Source of the DNA: CAZMVY01 sp964617875
Lineage (GTDB): Bacteria > Planctomycetota > Phycisphaerae > UBA1845 > PWPN01
DNA: 64,000 bases
NCBI GenBank assembly: GCA_964617875.1
Contig: CAZUAI010000024.1
Span: forward strand, 1-64,000
Direction of reading: 5' to 3'
Of the stretch, positions 46,538-56,237 are shown in pieces; position 1 is the stretch's first letter, and each line of letters opens with the position of its first letter. The notes under the pieces were generated by a model. It worked only from the letters and a program-made list of their open reading frames with translations, did not search any database and was not told the DNA's origin. A program made the translations under genes and the position numbers.

Positions 46538-47418
46538 CAGGTCACCGGCCCCTTTGTCGTGCAGGCCTCCAGCCTGCGCCGCAGTTCTTCGTGTTCTCCG
46601 GGAGCCATGTGGACCGCGTGCTCCGCCGTCGGGAAGCGGCCGGACTCGACGTCGGCGGCGTACCGCGCGAACGCGACGGCGAACGTCTCACGGATGTTGG
46701 CGTACTGTTTGACGGACCGCGGCGGATGGCCTCCGCCCCAGCCGAGTATGTCGTGCAGAACGACGACGGTCCCGTCGCACGCCGGGCCCGAGACGCACCC
46801 GACGACCGGCAGCCGCGTCCGCGAACAGACCTCCGCGGCGGTCTCGGCGGCGACGGCCTCGAGCAGAAGCATCGAGGCGCCGGCCTGCTCCATGAGACGG
46901 GCCTCCTCGATCAGTTCGACGGCGGCGGCGGCCGTCTTGCCCTGCGCTTTGTAGCCCCCCCGCTCATCGACCCACTGCGGTCGGAGGCCGATGTGCGCCA
47001 TGACGCCGATGCCGGCCGCGCGGATCGCCTCGAGGACGGACAGCTCGTTCCGCCGCAGTTCGACCTTGACGATGTCGCATCCGGCCTCGTCCACAAAACG
47101 GCGGGCCGCCGCAACGCCGGCAGCCGGGCTCTCGTGAAAGCCCGCTGCGAACGGCATATCGCCGATGACGAAGGCATTCGGCGCACCACGGCGTACGGCG
47201 CCGGCAATCTCGATCATGAAGTCCAGGCTGATACGCCGGGTATCCGCGTAACCCAGGACGACCTCGGCGGCGGAGTCTCCGACGAGGAGGACATCGACGC
47301 CGGCCTCGAAGAGAATTCGCGCAGTGGAGCAGTCGTAGCAGGTCAGGACGGCGAACTTCTCGCCGGCGTCCTTGCGCGCCGCCAGCGTGGCCAGCGAAAC
47401 CTTTTCCGCGGAGGACAT
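46537..47418 (-). CDS. panB: 3-methyl-2-oxobutanoate hydroxymethyltransferase PanB
   Basis: PanB adds a hydroxymethyl group from methylene-THF to 2-oxoisovalerate, the first committed step to pantothenate and coenzyme A. In this 293-residue protein, GDSAAEVVLGYADT, DMPFAAG, IVKVE, VMAHIGLRPQ, and LLLEAVAAE correspond to the known metal and catalytic blocks. Some positions differ from the common forms (KVELRRNE instead of the usual glycine-rich KLEGG). The ATG at 47418 is chosen because the fold starts there; an upstream extension of 57 residues is Arg/Pro-rich. The last residues overlap a REP-like hairpin (46561-46577). Grouped with cell-surface genes rather than with panC/panD. Confidence 0.88.
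   Translation of the reverse strand: MSSAEKVSLATLAARKDAGEKFAVLTCYDCSTARILFEAGVDVLLVGDSAAEVVLGYADTRRISLDFMIEIAGAVRRGAPNAFVIGDMPFAAGFHESPAAGVAAARRFVDEAGCDIVKVELRRNELSVLEAIRAAGIGVMAHIGLRPQWVDERGGYKAQGKTAAAAVELIEEARLMEQAGASMLLLEAVAAETAAEVCSRTRLPVVGCVSGPACDGTVVVLHDILGWGGGHPPRSVKQYANIRETFAVAFARYAADVESGRFPTAEHAVHMAPGEHEELRRRLEACTTKGPVT
46561..46577. repeat. REP-like hairpin in the 3' end of panB
   Basis: GCAGGC-CTCCA-GCCTGC lies inside the last codons of panB and resembles the hairpins at 2671, 56118 and 61685. Confidence 0.4.
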
Positions 47419-47581
47419 CGTGAAGACAGCATAGGGCGCCTGCGGAATACGGGCAAGCGGCGAGCCTGAGGGCATCCCCGAACGGGCAGCGTGGCGTCCC
47501 TGCCGCTGCACGCCGGATTTCGCCGCCGGCGACCGCGGCATACGAAACGGGCGCAGCACTCGCCGGACGGGCGACCTCCGC

Positions 47582-47599
47582 GGCCGCACGTATGCGGCC
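47582..47599. other. Stem-loop after the TlpA-like gene
   Basis: GGCCGCA-CGTA-TGCGGCC: a seven-pair perfect stem placed eight bases beyond the stop of the minus-strand gene 47608-49560. No T-tract, so a weak terminator or RNA-stabilising hairpin at best. Confidence 0.4.
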
Positions 47600-47607
47600 C
47601 CGCCCCC

Positions 47608-49560
47608 CTATTTCGAAGCCGCCGTCTTCGTGAGCGTGCGAATGCGATCGGCAAGATCGTCGCCGTGGATCTCCAGGCCAAGAACCTTGCCGTCCGGACC
47701 GACGAGAAAGTTAAAGGGGATGAACTTCGCACCGAACCGCTCGGCGGCGGCGTCAGCACCGCTGTCAGGCCCGGCGACCAGCGGCCACGTGATCTTCTCC
47801 TTCGCAGCGAACGCCTTCACCGTGTCCGCGTCGTCGTCCAGACTGATGCCGAGCATGATGAAGTCCCGGCGGTCCTTCACCTCGGCGTGGAGCTTCCTGA
47901 GCGTCGGCATCTCCGCACGGCACGGCGGGCACCACGTCGCCCAGACATCCACAAACACGTACTTGCCCCGAAGTTGCGAAAGTTTGTACGTCGTTCCGTC
48001 GAGGGCCTTCACCGTGAAGTCCGGCGCGGGCTTGCCCACCTGCAGCGGGCTTCCCGGCTCTGTCTTGTTCTGCGGTTCGCCGACCGGGCTTCCGGCAAGA
48101 ACCGCCGGGCGTGTCGCCTCCGGCTTGAGCGTGATGCGATAGTCGGTCTTGCCGGCCGTGAGAACCTGCCCCCGCAACTGTCCGCCGTCGGAACGGCGGA
48201 ACGAGAACTCGAGCGGCCCGTCCGGGGCGTGGTCGAACTGAAACCGCCCGTTCTCGTCCGTGATCGCCCGCAGTCCGGCCGTGTTCCGGTTTCGCCACCG
48301 CGTGCAGACAGCCTGGACGCCCGCGAGGGGCTTGCCCTGCTCGTCCACCACGGTACCGGCCAGCGGCCTGCCCCGCACCAGCCGGACCGGGATCTGCCGT
48401 GTCCAGCCCGCGCGGGCCTCGTCTTCGATCAGTTCGGGGGCGTAGTCGGAATGATGCACGGCGACGGCGATCGGCCCGGGCACAATCCCGCCGATCTCGA
48501 ACCGGCCCTCGGCGTCCGTCCACTCGACGAGCGTCTCGCCGCCGGGCGCGTCGGCGATCATGACGCGCGCGGTAAGGACCGGCTCGCCGCTTACGGCATC
48601 CACGATGGTTCCGGCGATCCTGCCGCCACGCGGCAGCACGAGGGTGTAGACAACCGCCCGGGTAGTCGCCGGGCGCGACGTACCCGGCGCCGGCAACTCG
48701 CCCGAGAGATCGAGCACGCGGTCGAAGTCGGACATCCGCACGCCCCCCGGGTGAACGACGCGCCACTGGACCTCGGTAACCTCATGGCCGATGCCGTGGA
48801 TATCGGTGTAGCCGTCCCTGTCCGTGGCGGCGGAGAAGCTGTCGTCGTCGGCGAGCACGAAGACGTCGGCCTCGGGCACCGGCTGCCCCCGTTCGTCCAC
48901 GACCCGCACGCGAAGCGGCCGCTCGGGGTAGAGCAGCACCTGGATGTCCGGCATGTCGGGCTCGACCCGGAGCGGACGTCGCTCGCGTCCGAAGCCGTCC
49001 GACGCGACCGTGAGCCGCGCCGGCCCCTCCGAAGCCCCGCGCAACTCGAAGCGGCCTCGTTCGTCCGTACGGGCTTCGATCTCGCAGCCCTGAGTCTCGA
49101 GAGACACAGGCGCATCCTTCACCGGGCGGCTCGTTGCAGCGTGGAACACGGTCCCGCGAAGCACAAGCGCCCCCGTCATCGAAACACTCACGAACGCCTC
49201 TCGCTCGTCCTCGCCGAACTCGACCGCCTCGTGAGACGTCGCAAAACGCTCCTTCTTCACCCGCACGAAGAGCTTTTCCTTCGGCTCTCCCGGCAGCCGG
49301 ATGCGGAAGTCGCCCATCCGATCGGTCGTCGCCCGGCCGAGGACGCGGCCTTCGGCGGCCGCGCTGCCGCCGGCCTCCACCTGCACCGCCGCGCCGGCCA
49401 CGCCCGCACCCGCGCCGTCAACGGCCTGCCCGGCAACAACCCACTCGTTCGGTGCCGGCGGCCCCGTCGGCTCATCTTCCGCCGCCGAGGCCACGGTGCC
49501 CGGCAGGACCACCCCGATCAGCGAAACGAGCAGGCGTGCGCCAGGCATTGCGTTTCTCAT
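47608..49560 (-). CDS. Carboxypeptidase-regulatory-like repeats with C-terminal TlpA-like thioredoxin
   Basis: A 650-residue exported protein with a signal peptide (1-27). The first ~500 residues contain about five CarboxypepD_reg/CnaB-like beta-sandwich domains, each with a G-x-V-x-D-x-x-G-x-P-x-x-G-A pattern (for example AGTVVDEQGKPLAGVQA). From about 503 there is a TlpA/ResA-like thioredoxin domain (VGKPAPDFTVKALDG) with the redox motif WCPPC at about 541-545 and a cis-Pro region IPFNFLV. It probably reduces or oxidises thiols outside the cytoplasm; planctomycetes have many of this architecture. ATGA overlap with tetR, so the two are co-transcribed. Confidence 0.88.
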   Translation of the reverse strand: MRNAMPGARLLVSLIGVVLPGTVASAAEDEPTGPPAPNEWVVAGQAVDGAGAGVAGAAVQVEAGGSAAAEGRVLGRATTDRMGDFRIRLPGEPKEKLFVRVKKERFATSHEAVEFGEDEREAFVSVSMTGALVLRGTVFHAATSRPVKDAPVSLETQGCEIEARTDERGRFELRGASEGPARLTVASDGFGRERRPLRVEPDMPDIQVLLYPERPLRVRVVDERGQPVPEADVFVLADDDSFSAATDRDGYTDIHGIGHEVTEVQWRVVHPGGVRMSDFDRVLDLSGELPAPGTSRPATTRAVVYTLVLPRGGRIAGTIVDAVSGEPVLTARVMIADAPGGETLVEWTDAEGRFEIGGIVPGPIAVAVHHSDYAPELIEDEARAGWTRQIPVRLVRGRPLAGTVVDEQGKPLAGVQAVCTRWRNRNTAGLRAITDENGRFQFDHAPDGPLEFSFRRSDGGQLRGQVLTAGKTDYRITLKPEATRPAVLAGSPVGEPQNKTEPGSPLQVGKPAPDFTVKALDGTTYKLSQLRGKYVFVDVWATWCPPCRAEMPTLRKLHAEVKDRRDFIMLGISLDDDADTVKAFAAKEKITWPLVAGPDSGADAAAERFGAKFIPFNFLVGPDGKVLGLEIHGDDLADRIRTLTKTAASK

Positions 49561-50192
49561 GGACCCACCTCCGCCCCTTCGGACGCCTTCGCCGTCCGTA
49601 CCGCGAGCATTTCGAGGAGCAACTGGATCGTGTCGCGGACGAACGCGGGCGTGCCGTGCCCGGGGATCTCGAGCCAGCGTGCCGTCGCAAAGCCGATGGC
49701 CGCGTGCACGATCTGCCAGGCGAGCATCTCCGCCGGGACGTCCGCGCGGACCTCGCCGGCGGCCTGAGCCTGCTGCACGATCTTCGACAGGAAACGCAGG
49801 TACTTCCGGTAGTGCTCGCGGATCGCTTCCTGGATCCGCGGCTCGGTGAACTCGGTCGAGGCGTGAAACATCACGCGGTACACCCCGCGGGCGAGCGGAT
49901 CGGCCGTCGCCGGGTTGCGGTAGAGGATCTCCCGGAGCTGCGTAAGCGGCGAGGCGACCTCGCGGACGGCCTCGCGCCATTTGAGGAAGACGGCCTCGCC
50001 GACGTAGTCGATCAGCGCGATGAACAGGTCGTGCTTGTTCGCAAAGTGGCGATAGAGAATCGGCTCGGTGATGCCCGCCTCCTTCGCCAGCAGCGCGGTG
50101 GTGGTGCCGCGGTACCCGTGCTCGGCGAAGCAGCGGGCGGCGATCTCAAGGATCTGCAAGCGACGGGCGGCGGCCTTCATTCGCGCGGGCAT
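49557..50192 (-). CDS. TetR/AcrR family transcriptional regulator
   Basis: A 211-residue regulator with the TetR helix-turn-helix at about 12-58 (ILEIAARCFAEHGYRGTTTALLAKEAGITEPILYRHFANKHDLF) and a variable ligand-binding C-terminal domain. It overlaps the TlpA-like gene by four bases and is likely autoregulated with it. The ligand is unknown. Its intergenic region with the divergent secreted-protein gene (50193-50427) may contain its operator, but no clean inverted repeat is seen. Confidence 0.92.
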   Translation of the reverse strand: MPARMKAAARRLQILEIAARCFAEHGYRGTTTALLAKEAGITEPILYRHFANKHDLFIALIDYVGEAVFLKWREAVREVASPLTQLREILYRNPATADPLARGVYRVMFHASTEFTEPRIQEAIREHYRKYLRFLSKIVQQAQAAGEVRADVPAEMLAWQIVHAAIGFATARWLEIPGHGTPAFVRDTIQLLLEMLAVRTAKASEGAEVGP

Positions 50193-50427
50193 CGAATCGC
50201 CTTTCTGCCGGCGGAGCGGTCAACCGACGATGGTAGACTCCGTCGCCCCATCCTGCAACGACGGCCAAACGAGAACGCGAAGAAGAGAGAATCTCGCCCG
50301 CCGCAGCCCTTGCCCCCGTCCGGCTTTTTCGCTAACTTCAGGATGGCCCGCAACCCCTGGATGTCCTGACGGGCGGTTCCGCCCGCGGAGGGTTGGCTGC
50401 AGTCCTGCTCTTCCAGAGGAGGTTCCG

Positions 50428-53400
50428 ATGCGTACGGTGCGAACCACGCCAGTCGTTGTCGCGGCGTTGGCCGTCCTCGCGGGCGTCGCAGACGCCGACA
50501 TTACGCTTCTCAGCGAGAACTTCGATTCGATGGGGCCGTCGGGGACCGCGCCGCCCTCCGGCTGGGTCATCGGCCACATGAACCCCGTGCGCAACCGCGA
50601 CAGTACCGGCGGCGAGGGGGCCGCGATCGTCTCCGAGGCGCTGATCGTGGACAACGGGACTGCACAGGGTTCGTCGAACGGCGAGAGCTACAATTATGGC
50701 ACGACAGGCGCCGCCGACCGCGCGATCGGGAACATCCCGCGGACGACCAACGGCGACCACGTCATGCAGGTCGCGATCACAAACAACACGGGAACCAGTC
50801 TGAGTGTCTTCACACTGAGCTACTGGGGCGAGCAGTGGCATCGCGGCGAGTCCAAGGCCGCCACGAAACCGGAGAAACTCCGCGTATACTTCAGCTCGAC
50901 CTCGGCAACCAGCGGCTTCGTCCGCATGACCGGCTTCGACTTCATCGCCCCGCAGGATGTCCCTGGCGAGGCCCAGACGGCGCTCGACGGCAATGCGGCG
51001 GCCAACCGTGCGTACGTCACCGGAACCTACACCCCGGCCGCCCCGATCGCCAACGGCGCCACCTTCTACATCCGCTGGTATGACTACAACGACGACGCCA
51101 CGCTCGACCACGGCCTGGCCATCGACGACGTAACGGTCACCACACCGGGGCTCGCCGTCAACACGCTTGACGCGACTGGCATCCTGCCCACAACCGCTAC
51201 GCTCAACGGTGAGCTTCCGTTTCTCGGTGGCGAGCCGCAGGTGCAGGTCTACTTCAACTGGGGCACGGCGCCCGGCAGTCTGACCCGGACTACCACGCCA
51301 CAGACGATGACAGCCCCCGGTTCCTTCAACGCCCCGCTGGCAGGCCTGACACCCGGCGTCGAGTACTGGTTCCAGGCCGTCGCGCAGGGATCATCGCAGC
51401 CCGTCCGGGGAGCCGTCCTCTCGTTCGTCTACGCAAGCAACTACGGCCTTCGGTTCAACGGCAGCAACAGTCAGATCGCGATGGGCGTCGCGCCCGGCCT
51501 CGGCGCGGCCACCTTCACGCTTGAGGTCTGGTTCAAACGAACCGGCCCCGGCCAGACGACCGGTTCGGGCACCGGCGGCATCGTCGCCGTGCCGCTCGTT
51601 ACCAAGGGGCGCAGCGAGGGCGACGGAAGCAACATCGACTGCAATTACTTCCTCGGCATCAGCGACAGCGGCGTCATCGCGGCGGACTTCGAGGATATGA
51701 CCTCCGGCGGCAACCACCCCGTCTGGGGCGTCACCACCATCCAGAATGAGGTCTGGTATCATGCGGCGGCAACGTACGACGGGACGACTTGGCGGCTTTA
51801 CCTCAACGGCCTTCTCGAAAGCACAACCGTCGCAAATGCCACGCCGCGGTACGACAGCATCCAGCACTTCGGCCTCGGCACAGCGTTCAACTCCGCGGGC
51901 GCAGCCGCCGGCCGGTTCGAAGGCGTCCTGGACGAACCCCGCGTCTGGAACTATGCCCGCAGCCTTGCGGAACTCCGCTCGACGATCAACACGAACGTGA
52001 CGTCGGCGACCGGACTGCTCGGCCGCTGGGGCCTCAACGAGGGCGCGGGGACAACGGCCGACGACAGCAGCAGCGGCGGCAACCACGGCATCGTCAGCAA
52101 CGGCGCCTGGACGCTGGGCGCCCCCTTCGACGTCAACTTCCCGCCCGATTCGCCCGTGATAGTCGCCCCGCCAGACGGCGGAAACGTGCGGATCCCCAGC
52201 ACACCCCTCACCGTCCGCGTCGCCGATCCCGAAGCGGACGCGCTCCAGGTGAAGTTCTATGGGCGGCTCGCGGGCGGGCCGCCGGCCACACCGTTCCGCA
52301 TCATCGCCCTGCCGGACACGCAGTTTTACTCCGAGAGTTATCCGGCCACGTTTCGGGCGCAGACGCAGTGGATCGTGAATAACGCCGCCGCGATGAACAT
52401 CGTCTATGTCGCTCACGAAGGCGACCTCACGAACGACGCCAGCGTCACTGCGCAGTGGGACAACGCAAACTCCGCCCTCAGCACCCTCGACACCATCCCG
52501 TCCCTGGTCTATGGCCTGACGGTCGGGAACCACGATCAAAGCCCCCACGGGACGCCCGGCGGCACCGCCAACTTCAATGCGTACTTCCCGTACACGCGGT
52601 ACGCGTCGCGGCCGTGGTACGGCGGGCACTACGGCACCAACAACGACAACCACTATGTGCTGTTCAGCGCAAGCGGAATGGACTTCATCGCGATCCATAT
52701 GGCCTACGATCCGTCGGCCAATGCATCGGTCCTGAGCTGGGCGGCGGGCCTGCTGCAGGCGTACCCGAACCGGCGGGCGATTGTGACCTCGCACTACATC
52801 CTCGATCTCGGCACGCCCGGCACGTTCGGAACGCAAGGCGCGGCGATCTACAACGCCCTGAAGGTCTACCCGAACCTCTTCCTCATGCTCTGCGGGCACA
52901 ACCACGGCGAGGCCCAACGCTACGATGTTTGCAACGGCAAGACGGTTTACACGCTGCTGGCCGACTACCAGACCCGCAGCAACGGTGGCGACGGCTGGCT
53001 CCGCATCCTGGAGTTCGTCCCGGCCGCCGACCGGATCAACGTAAAGACCTACTCGCCGACGCTCAACCAGTACGAGACCGATGCCGACAGCCAGTTTACG
53101 CTTGTGTACGACATGGAGGGCGTTCCGTTCCAGGAGTTGGGGACGCTCGATGGCGTCGCCAGCGGTAGCGATGCGACGTTCGTCTGGACGGGTCTCGCGG
53201 CCGGCCGCGCGTACGAATGGTACGCGACGGCCTCCGACGCCCACATCGCGCCGGTGATGAGCCCCCAGTGGTCTTTCACCGCCGTGACGACGCCAGCCGA
53301 CCTTGACCGCGACGGCGACGTCGATCTCAGCGACTTTGCCCTCTTCCAGTTGTGTTTCAACGGCCCGAACCAGGCGCCGGGCAACCATTGCGCGGTGGAT

Positions 53401-53502
53401 TCCGACTTCAACGACGACAACGACGTGGACCTGGCCGATTTTGCGGTCTTTCAGGCGTGCTTCAACGGTCCGAACCGGGTTCCCGCCTGCGAGGGAGAGT
53501 AA
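50428..53502 (+). CDS. Secreted LamG / metallophosphoesterase / dockerin-like protein
   Basis: A 1024-residue exported protein with a signal peptide (1-23). Residues about 25-330 are beta-rich with an FN3-like part, 338-530 form a LamG/concanavalin domain (NYGLRFNGSNSQIAMG), and 620-880 form a calcineurin-like phosphoesterase with the metal motifs PDTQFY, GDLTND, GNHD, SHY and CGHNHG (822-827). The end (about 954-1024) has two Asp-rich dockerin-like repeats, each followed by CFNGPN, the same ending as the 1521-residue protein at 28729. AGAGGAGG precedes the ATG. A likely role is phosphomonoester or phosphodiester hydrolysis outside the cell, attached through the C-terminal repeats. Confidence 0.85.
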   Translation: MRTVRTTPVVVAALAVLAGVADADITLLSENFDSMGPSGTAPPSGWVIGHMNPVRNRDSTGGEGAAIVSEALIVDNGTAQGSSNGESYNYGTTGAADRAIGNIPRTTNGDHVMQVAITNNTGTSLSVFTLSYWGEQWHRGESKAATKPEKLRVYFSSTSATSGFVRMTGFDFIAPQDVPGEAQTALDGNAAANRAYVTGTYTPAAPIANGATFYIRWYDYNDDATLDHGLAIDDVTVTTPGLAVNTLDATGILPTTATLNGELPFLGGEPQVQVYFNWGTAPGSLTRTTTPQTMTAPGSFNAPLAGLTPGVEYWFQAVAQGSSQPVRGAVLSFVYASNYGLRFNGSNSQIAMGVAPGLGAATFTLEVWFKRTGPGQTTGSGTGGIVAVPLVTKGRSEGDGSNIDCNYFLGISDSGVIAADFEDMTSGGNHPVWGVTTIQNEVWYHAAATYDGTTWRLYLNGLLESTTVANATPRYDSIQHFGLGTAFNSAGAAAGRFEGVLDEPRVWNYARSLAELRSTINTNVTSATGLLGRWGLNEGAGTTADDSSSGGNHGIVSNGAWTLGAPFDVNFPPDSPVIVAPPDGGNVRIPSTPLTVRVADPEADALQVKFYGRLAGGPPATPFRIIALPDTQFYSESYPATFRAQTQWIVNNAAAMNIVYVAHEGDLTNDASVTAQWDNANSALSTLDTIPSLVYGLTVGNHDQSPHGTPGGTANFNAYFPYTRYASRPWYGGHYGTNNDNHYVLFSASGMDFIAIHMAYDPSANASVLSWAAGLLQAYPNRRAIVTSHYILDLGTPGTFGTQGAAIYNALKVYPNLFLMLCGHNHGEAQRYDVCNGKTVYTLLADYQTRSNGGDGWLRILEFVPAADRINVKTYSPTLNQYETDADSQFTLVYDMEGVPFQELGTLDGVASGSDATFVWTGLAAGRAYEWYATASDAHIAPVMSPQWSFTAVTTPADLDRDGDVDLSDFALFQLCFNGPNQAPGNHCAVDSDFNDDNDVDLADFAVFQACFNGPNRVPACEGE

Positions 53503-53849
53503 CAAACACGGAAGGCCAGGTCTCAGGGTGAGAGCGACGGAGCGGAAGCCATCGGAACCCGAGCGCAGGCAAGGGGCGGCTTTGCCGTCGCCGGAGAAAT
53601 CCGAGCAACCGCATCACCGCCCCGTGGCTGCATGCCTTTGCCACCGCCGGGCCGCGAAGCCGCGCACCAAGGTCGTCGCCCGTCGCAAGCCGCACATGCA
53701 CCGGCACTGGCGGTATTGACTCATTCCGGGCTCCCGGCGGTATGATGGGATCGCCGGTGGGCGGGACACGGATCCCGCTCGGCGCAGCGGCGTCGGCCGC
53801 CGCTTGAACCGGCGTGTCCGACGGCGAGTGGTTCCTGACGAGGAGTATC
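53503..53849. other. Gap with one likely promoter
   Basis: TTGACT (53716-53721), 19-bp spacer and TATGAT (53741-53746) could serve the following gene. Nothing else is supported; an open frame through 53526-53719 is Arg/His-rich and has no motif. Confidence 0.4.
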
Positions 53850-56051
53850 ATGCGTATTACCGGTATCCTTTGGGGGTTGGCGACGACGGCGGTTCTCGGA
53901 TCTGCGACGGCAACGGCAACGGCGGCGGAGCCCCGCAAGCCGATTGCGCAAATGACCGGGGCATGGCAGTTGTTCATCGACGACTACCTCGTCGCCTCGA
54001 AGAAGAACGTCCTGCGGCGGTATCATCCGTTCCGCAAGCACCCCGGGGGCCCTCTCATCGTCGTCGATCGCCCGTGGGAAGCCCACGTGGTAAACAGCTG
54101 CACCGTCCTGCCCGGCGACGACGGAACAGGCTTCCGCATGTACTACTACTGCTGGTCGGACGCCAAGAAGAACAAGAAGGGCCGCGGCTCGTTCATGTGC
54201 TATGCGGTCAGCCAGGACGGCGTCAAGTGGGAGAAGCCCAACCTCGGCCTGTACGACTACGAGGGCTCAACCGACAATAACATCATCCCCGACGGCCCGG
54301 CGCACGTCATGTTCACCCCCTGGGAAAAAGACCCGCAGAAGCGATACCAGGGCGTCGGCGACATGTACCACGCCTACTCCTCGCCCGACGGGCTCCGCTG
54401 GAAGAAGGAATCCAGGGAAACGATCGTCTCCGGCGGCGACACGAGCCATTTCTACTGGGACCCGCACACGAAGCTGTTCCGCTGCCACGTCAAGGGCGGC
54501 GGCGGCGCCAAGGTCAGCGGCGACGTCAGCGGCCTGCGTCGCCGGTGCGTGGGATACAGCGAGACGACCGACCTGACGAAGTTCCCGCCGCTCCGCATGG
54601 TCATGGCCCCGGACGACATCGACGACCTCTGGTGCAAGCCCGACACGGCCCAGCGAACGCACTTCTACGCCTGCCCCGTCCTGCCGTACGAAACGATGTA
54701 CGTGGGCTTCCTCCAGATCTACCGCGCCGAGGAACCGGAGGGCTACTTCCACGGGCCGCTGTGGCTCGAGCTGGTCAGCAGCCGCGACGGCATGCACTGG
54801 AACCGCGTCGAGCCCGACCCCTCCGTCAAGCAGATGTATGAACTGCACAGCACGAGCCGGCCGCCGATCCTCAGCGTCGGCAAGTTCCGCGAGTTCGACC
54901 GCGGCATGGTGATCGCCCCGCCGCCGCTGCTCGTGGGCGACGAGCTGTGGACCTGGTACACCGGCTACGACGAAGAACACGACCTGCTGCCGTACAAGTC
55001 GGCGATCGGCCTCGCGAAGCTGCGGAAGGACGGTTTCGCCTCGCTCGACGCCGACGAATCTCCCGGTGAAGTGCTGACGAAGCGGTTCGAGAACGTCAGC
55101 GGGACGCTTCAGGTCAACTACGCCGCCAAGGGCGGTTCGCTCCGCGTGGAAATCCTCGACGCCGACGGCCGCGTCCTCCCCGGCTACGGCCGCGACGACT
55201 GCGAGCCGTTGAAGGACGACGCCGTGCGTGAGGCGGTAGTCTGGAAGGAGCATAAGGAGCTTCCGGCCGGCAACGGGCCGGTCCGGTTCCGCTTCCTGAT
55301 CGAGCACGGGAAGCTCTTCTCGTTCCTGGCCGGCGAGAAGGCCAGGGCGATCGACGAGCCGGCGCCGCCCCCGCTGCAGGCGCTCTACACCTTCGAGGGC
55401 CAGACGGATGCATGGTCGGACATGCTGGCGAACGACGGCCTGCAGGTCCTCCGCAACCTCGGCTCCTGCACGCTCGACCACAAAAACCCGCAGCCGGCGT
55501 TCGGCAAGCGGTCGCTGGTGATCGGGTCCGACTTCCGCCCGTGGAACCGCGTGGAGATGCTCGGCACGAGCGATCTGGGACGGCACTTCACGCTGGCGGC
55601 GATGGTCAAGTGCAAGAACAAGAAGCCGGGGCGGCTCTTCAGCGGCTACAACGGCAACTTCCCGGTCCGGTCGTCCGAACTCATCTTCGATTTCGACCCG
55701 ACCGGCCGGGCGATCAGCGGCCTGCGGCTGGTGTGCAAGGGCATCGAGGTCGAGTCGGACAACGTGACGTTCGACGACGGCAAGTACCACCACCTGGCCG
55801 TGACGTATGACGATGGCTGCGTCTCGTTCTACCTCGACGGCAAGCCGGCCGGCCGCCAGTGGATTCCCGGCGGCGAGCCGGTCCGGCTCCTGCAGAACCT
55901 TCTCATCGGCGAGGACGCCCACCGCGGAAGCGACGAGCAACTCCAGGGCAACGTGGATGATGTGCTCGTGTACGGACGTGCCCTCGCCGACGCCGATATC
56001 GCCACGCTGGCCCAGAAAGGCGCCGCCGCGTTCTTTCAGTTGAAGGAGTGA
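53850..56051 (+). CDS. Exported five-bladed beta-propeller (GH43/GH32-like) protein with C-terminal LamG domain
   Basis: A 733-residue protein with a signal peptide (1-27). Residues about 35-405 resemble the family of glycosidase-like beta-propellers often found in planctomycetes (LFIDDYLVASKKNVLRRYHP start; SQDGVKWEKPNLGL, SPDGLRWKKES, SRDGMHWNRVEPD repeats; FREFDRGMVIAPPPLLVGDELWTWYTGYDEEH). The invariant carboxylates of GH32/43 cannot be confirmed. A linker with a beta-rich domain (430-500) leads to a LamG domain at about 508-730. AGGAG precedes the ATG by five bases. A role in polysaccharide breakdown or binding is inferred, not shown. Confidence 0.8.
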   Translation: MRITGILWGLATTAVLGSATATATAAEPRKPIAQMTGAWQLFIDDYLVASKKNVLRRYHPFRKHPGGPLIVVDRPWEAHVVNSCTVLPGDDGTGFRMYYYCWSDAKKNKKGRGSFMCYAVSQDGVKWEKPNLGLYDYEGSTDNNIIPDGPAHVMFTPWEKDPQKRYQGVGDMYHAYSSPDGLRWKKESRETIVSGGDTSHFYWDPHTKLFRCHVKGGGGAKVSGDVSGLRRRCVGYSETTDLTKFPPLRMVMAPDDIDDLWCKPDTAQRTHFYACPVLPYETMYVGFLQIYRAEEPEGYFHGPLWLELVSSRDGMHWNRVEPDPSVKQMYELHSTSRPPILSVGKFREFDRGMVIAPPPLLVGDELWTWYTGYDEEHDLLPYKSAIGLAKLRKDGFASLDADESPGEVLTKRFENVSGTLQVNYAAKGGSLRVEILDADGRVLPGYGRDDCEPLKDDAVREAVVWKEHKELPAGNGPVRFRFLIEHGKLFSFLAGEKARAIDEPAPPPLQALYTFEGQTDAWSDMLANDGLQVLRNLGSCTLDHKNPQPAFGKRSLVIGSDFRPWNRVEMLGTSDLGRHFTLAAMVKCKNKKPGRLFSGYNGNFPVRSSELIFDFDPTGRAISGLRLVCKGIEVESDNVTFDDGKYHHLAVTYDDGCVSFYLDGKPAGRQWIPGGEPVRLLQNLLIGEDAHRGSDEQLQGNVDDVLVYGRALADADIATLAQKGAAAFFQLKE

Positions 56052-56117
56052 CGCGGTCGCGGAGGTGCGATTCCGGTGGCTCGTGGCACGAGTACCTTGC
56101 CCGTGGAGTCACGGGCT

Positions 56118-56140
56118 GGAAGCCCGGGACACGGGCTTCC
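56118..56140. repeat. REP-like hairpin in the gap after the propeller gene
   Basis: GGAAGCCCG (56118-56126) and CGGGCTTCC (56132-56140) are perfect nine-base inverted copies with a GGACA loop; GGGCTGGAAGCCCG overlaps it. It is in the 186-bp convergent gap 56052-56237. Confidence 0.5.
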
Positions 56141-56237
56141 GGTAATCTCTCATGCACGCAAGAGGGCACGGGGCAGCCGGGTTGACCCCCGGGCCGAACC
56201 GATCGCCGCCCTGCTGATTGTCATTGCGCCTTCGGCC

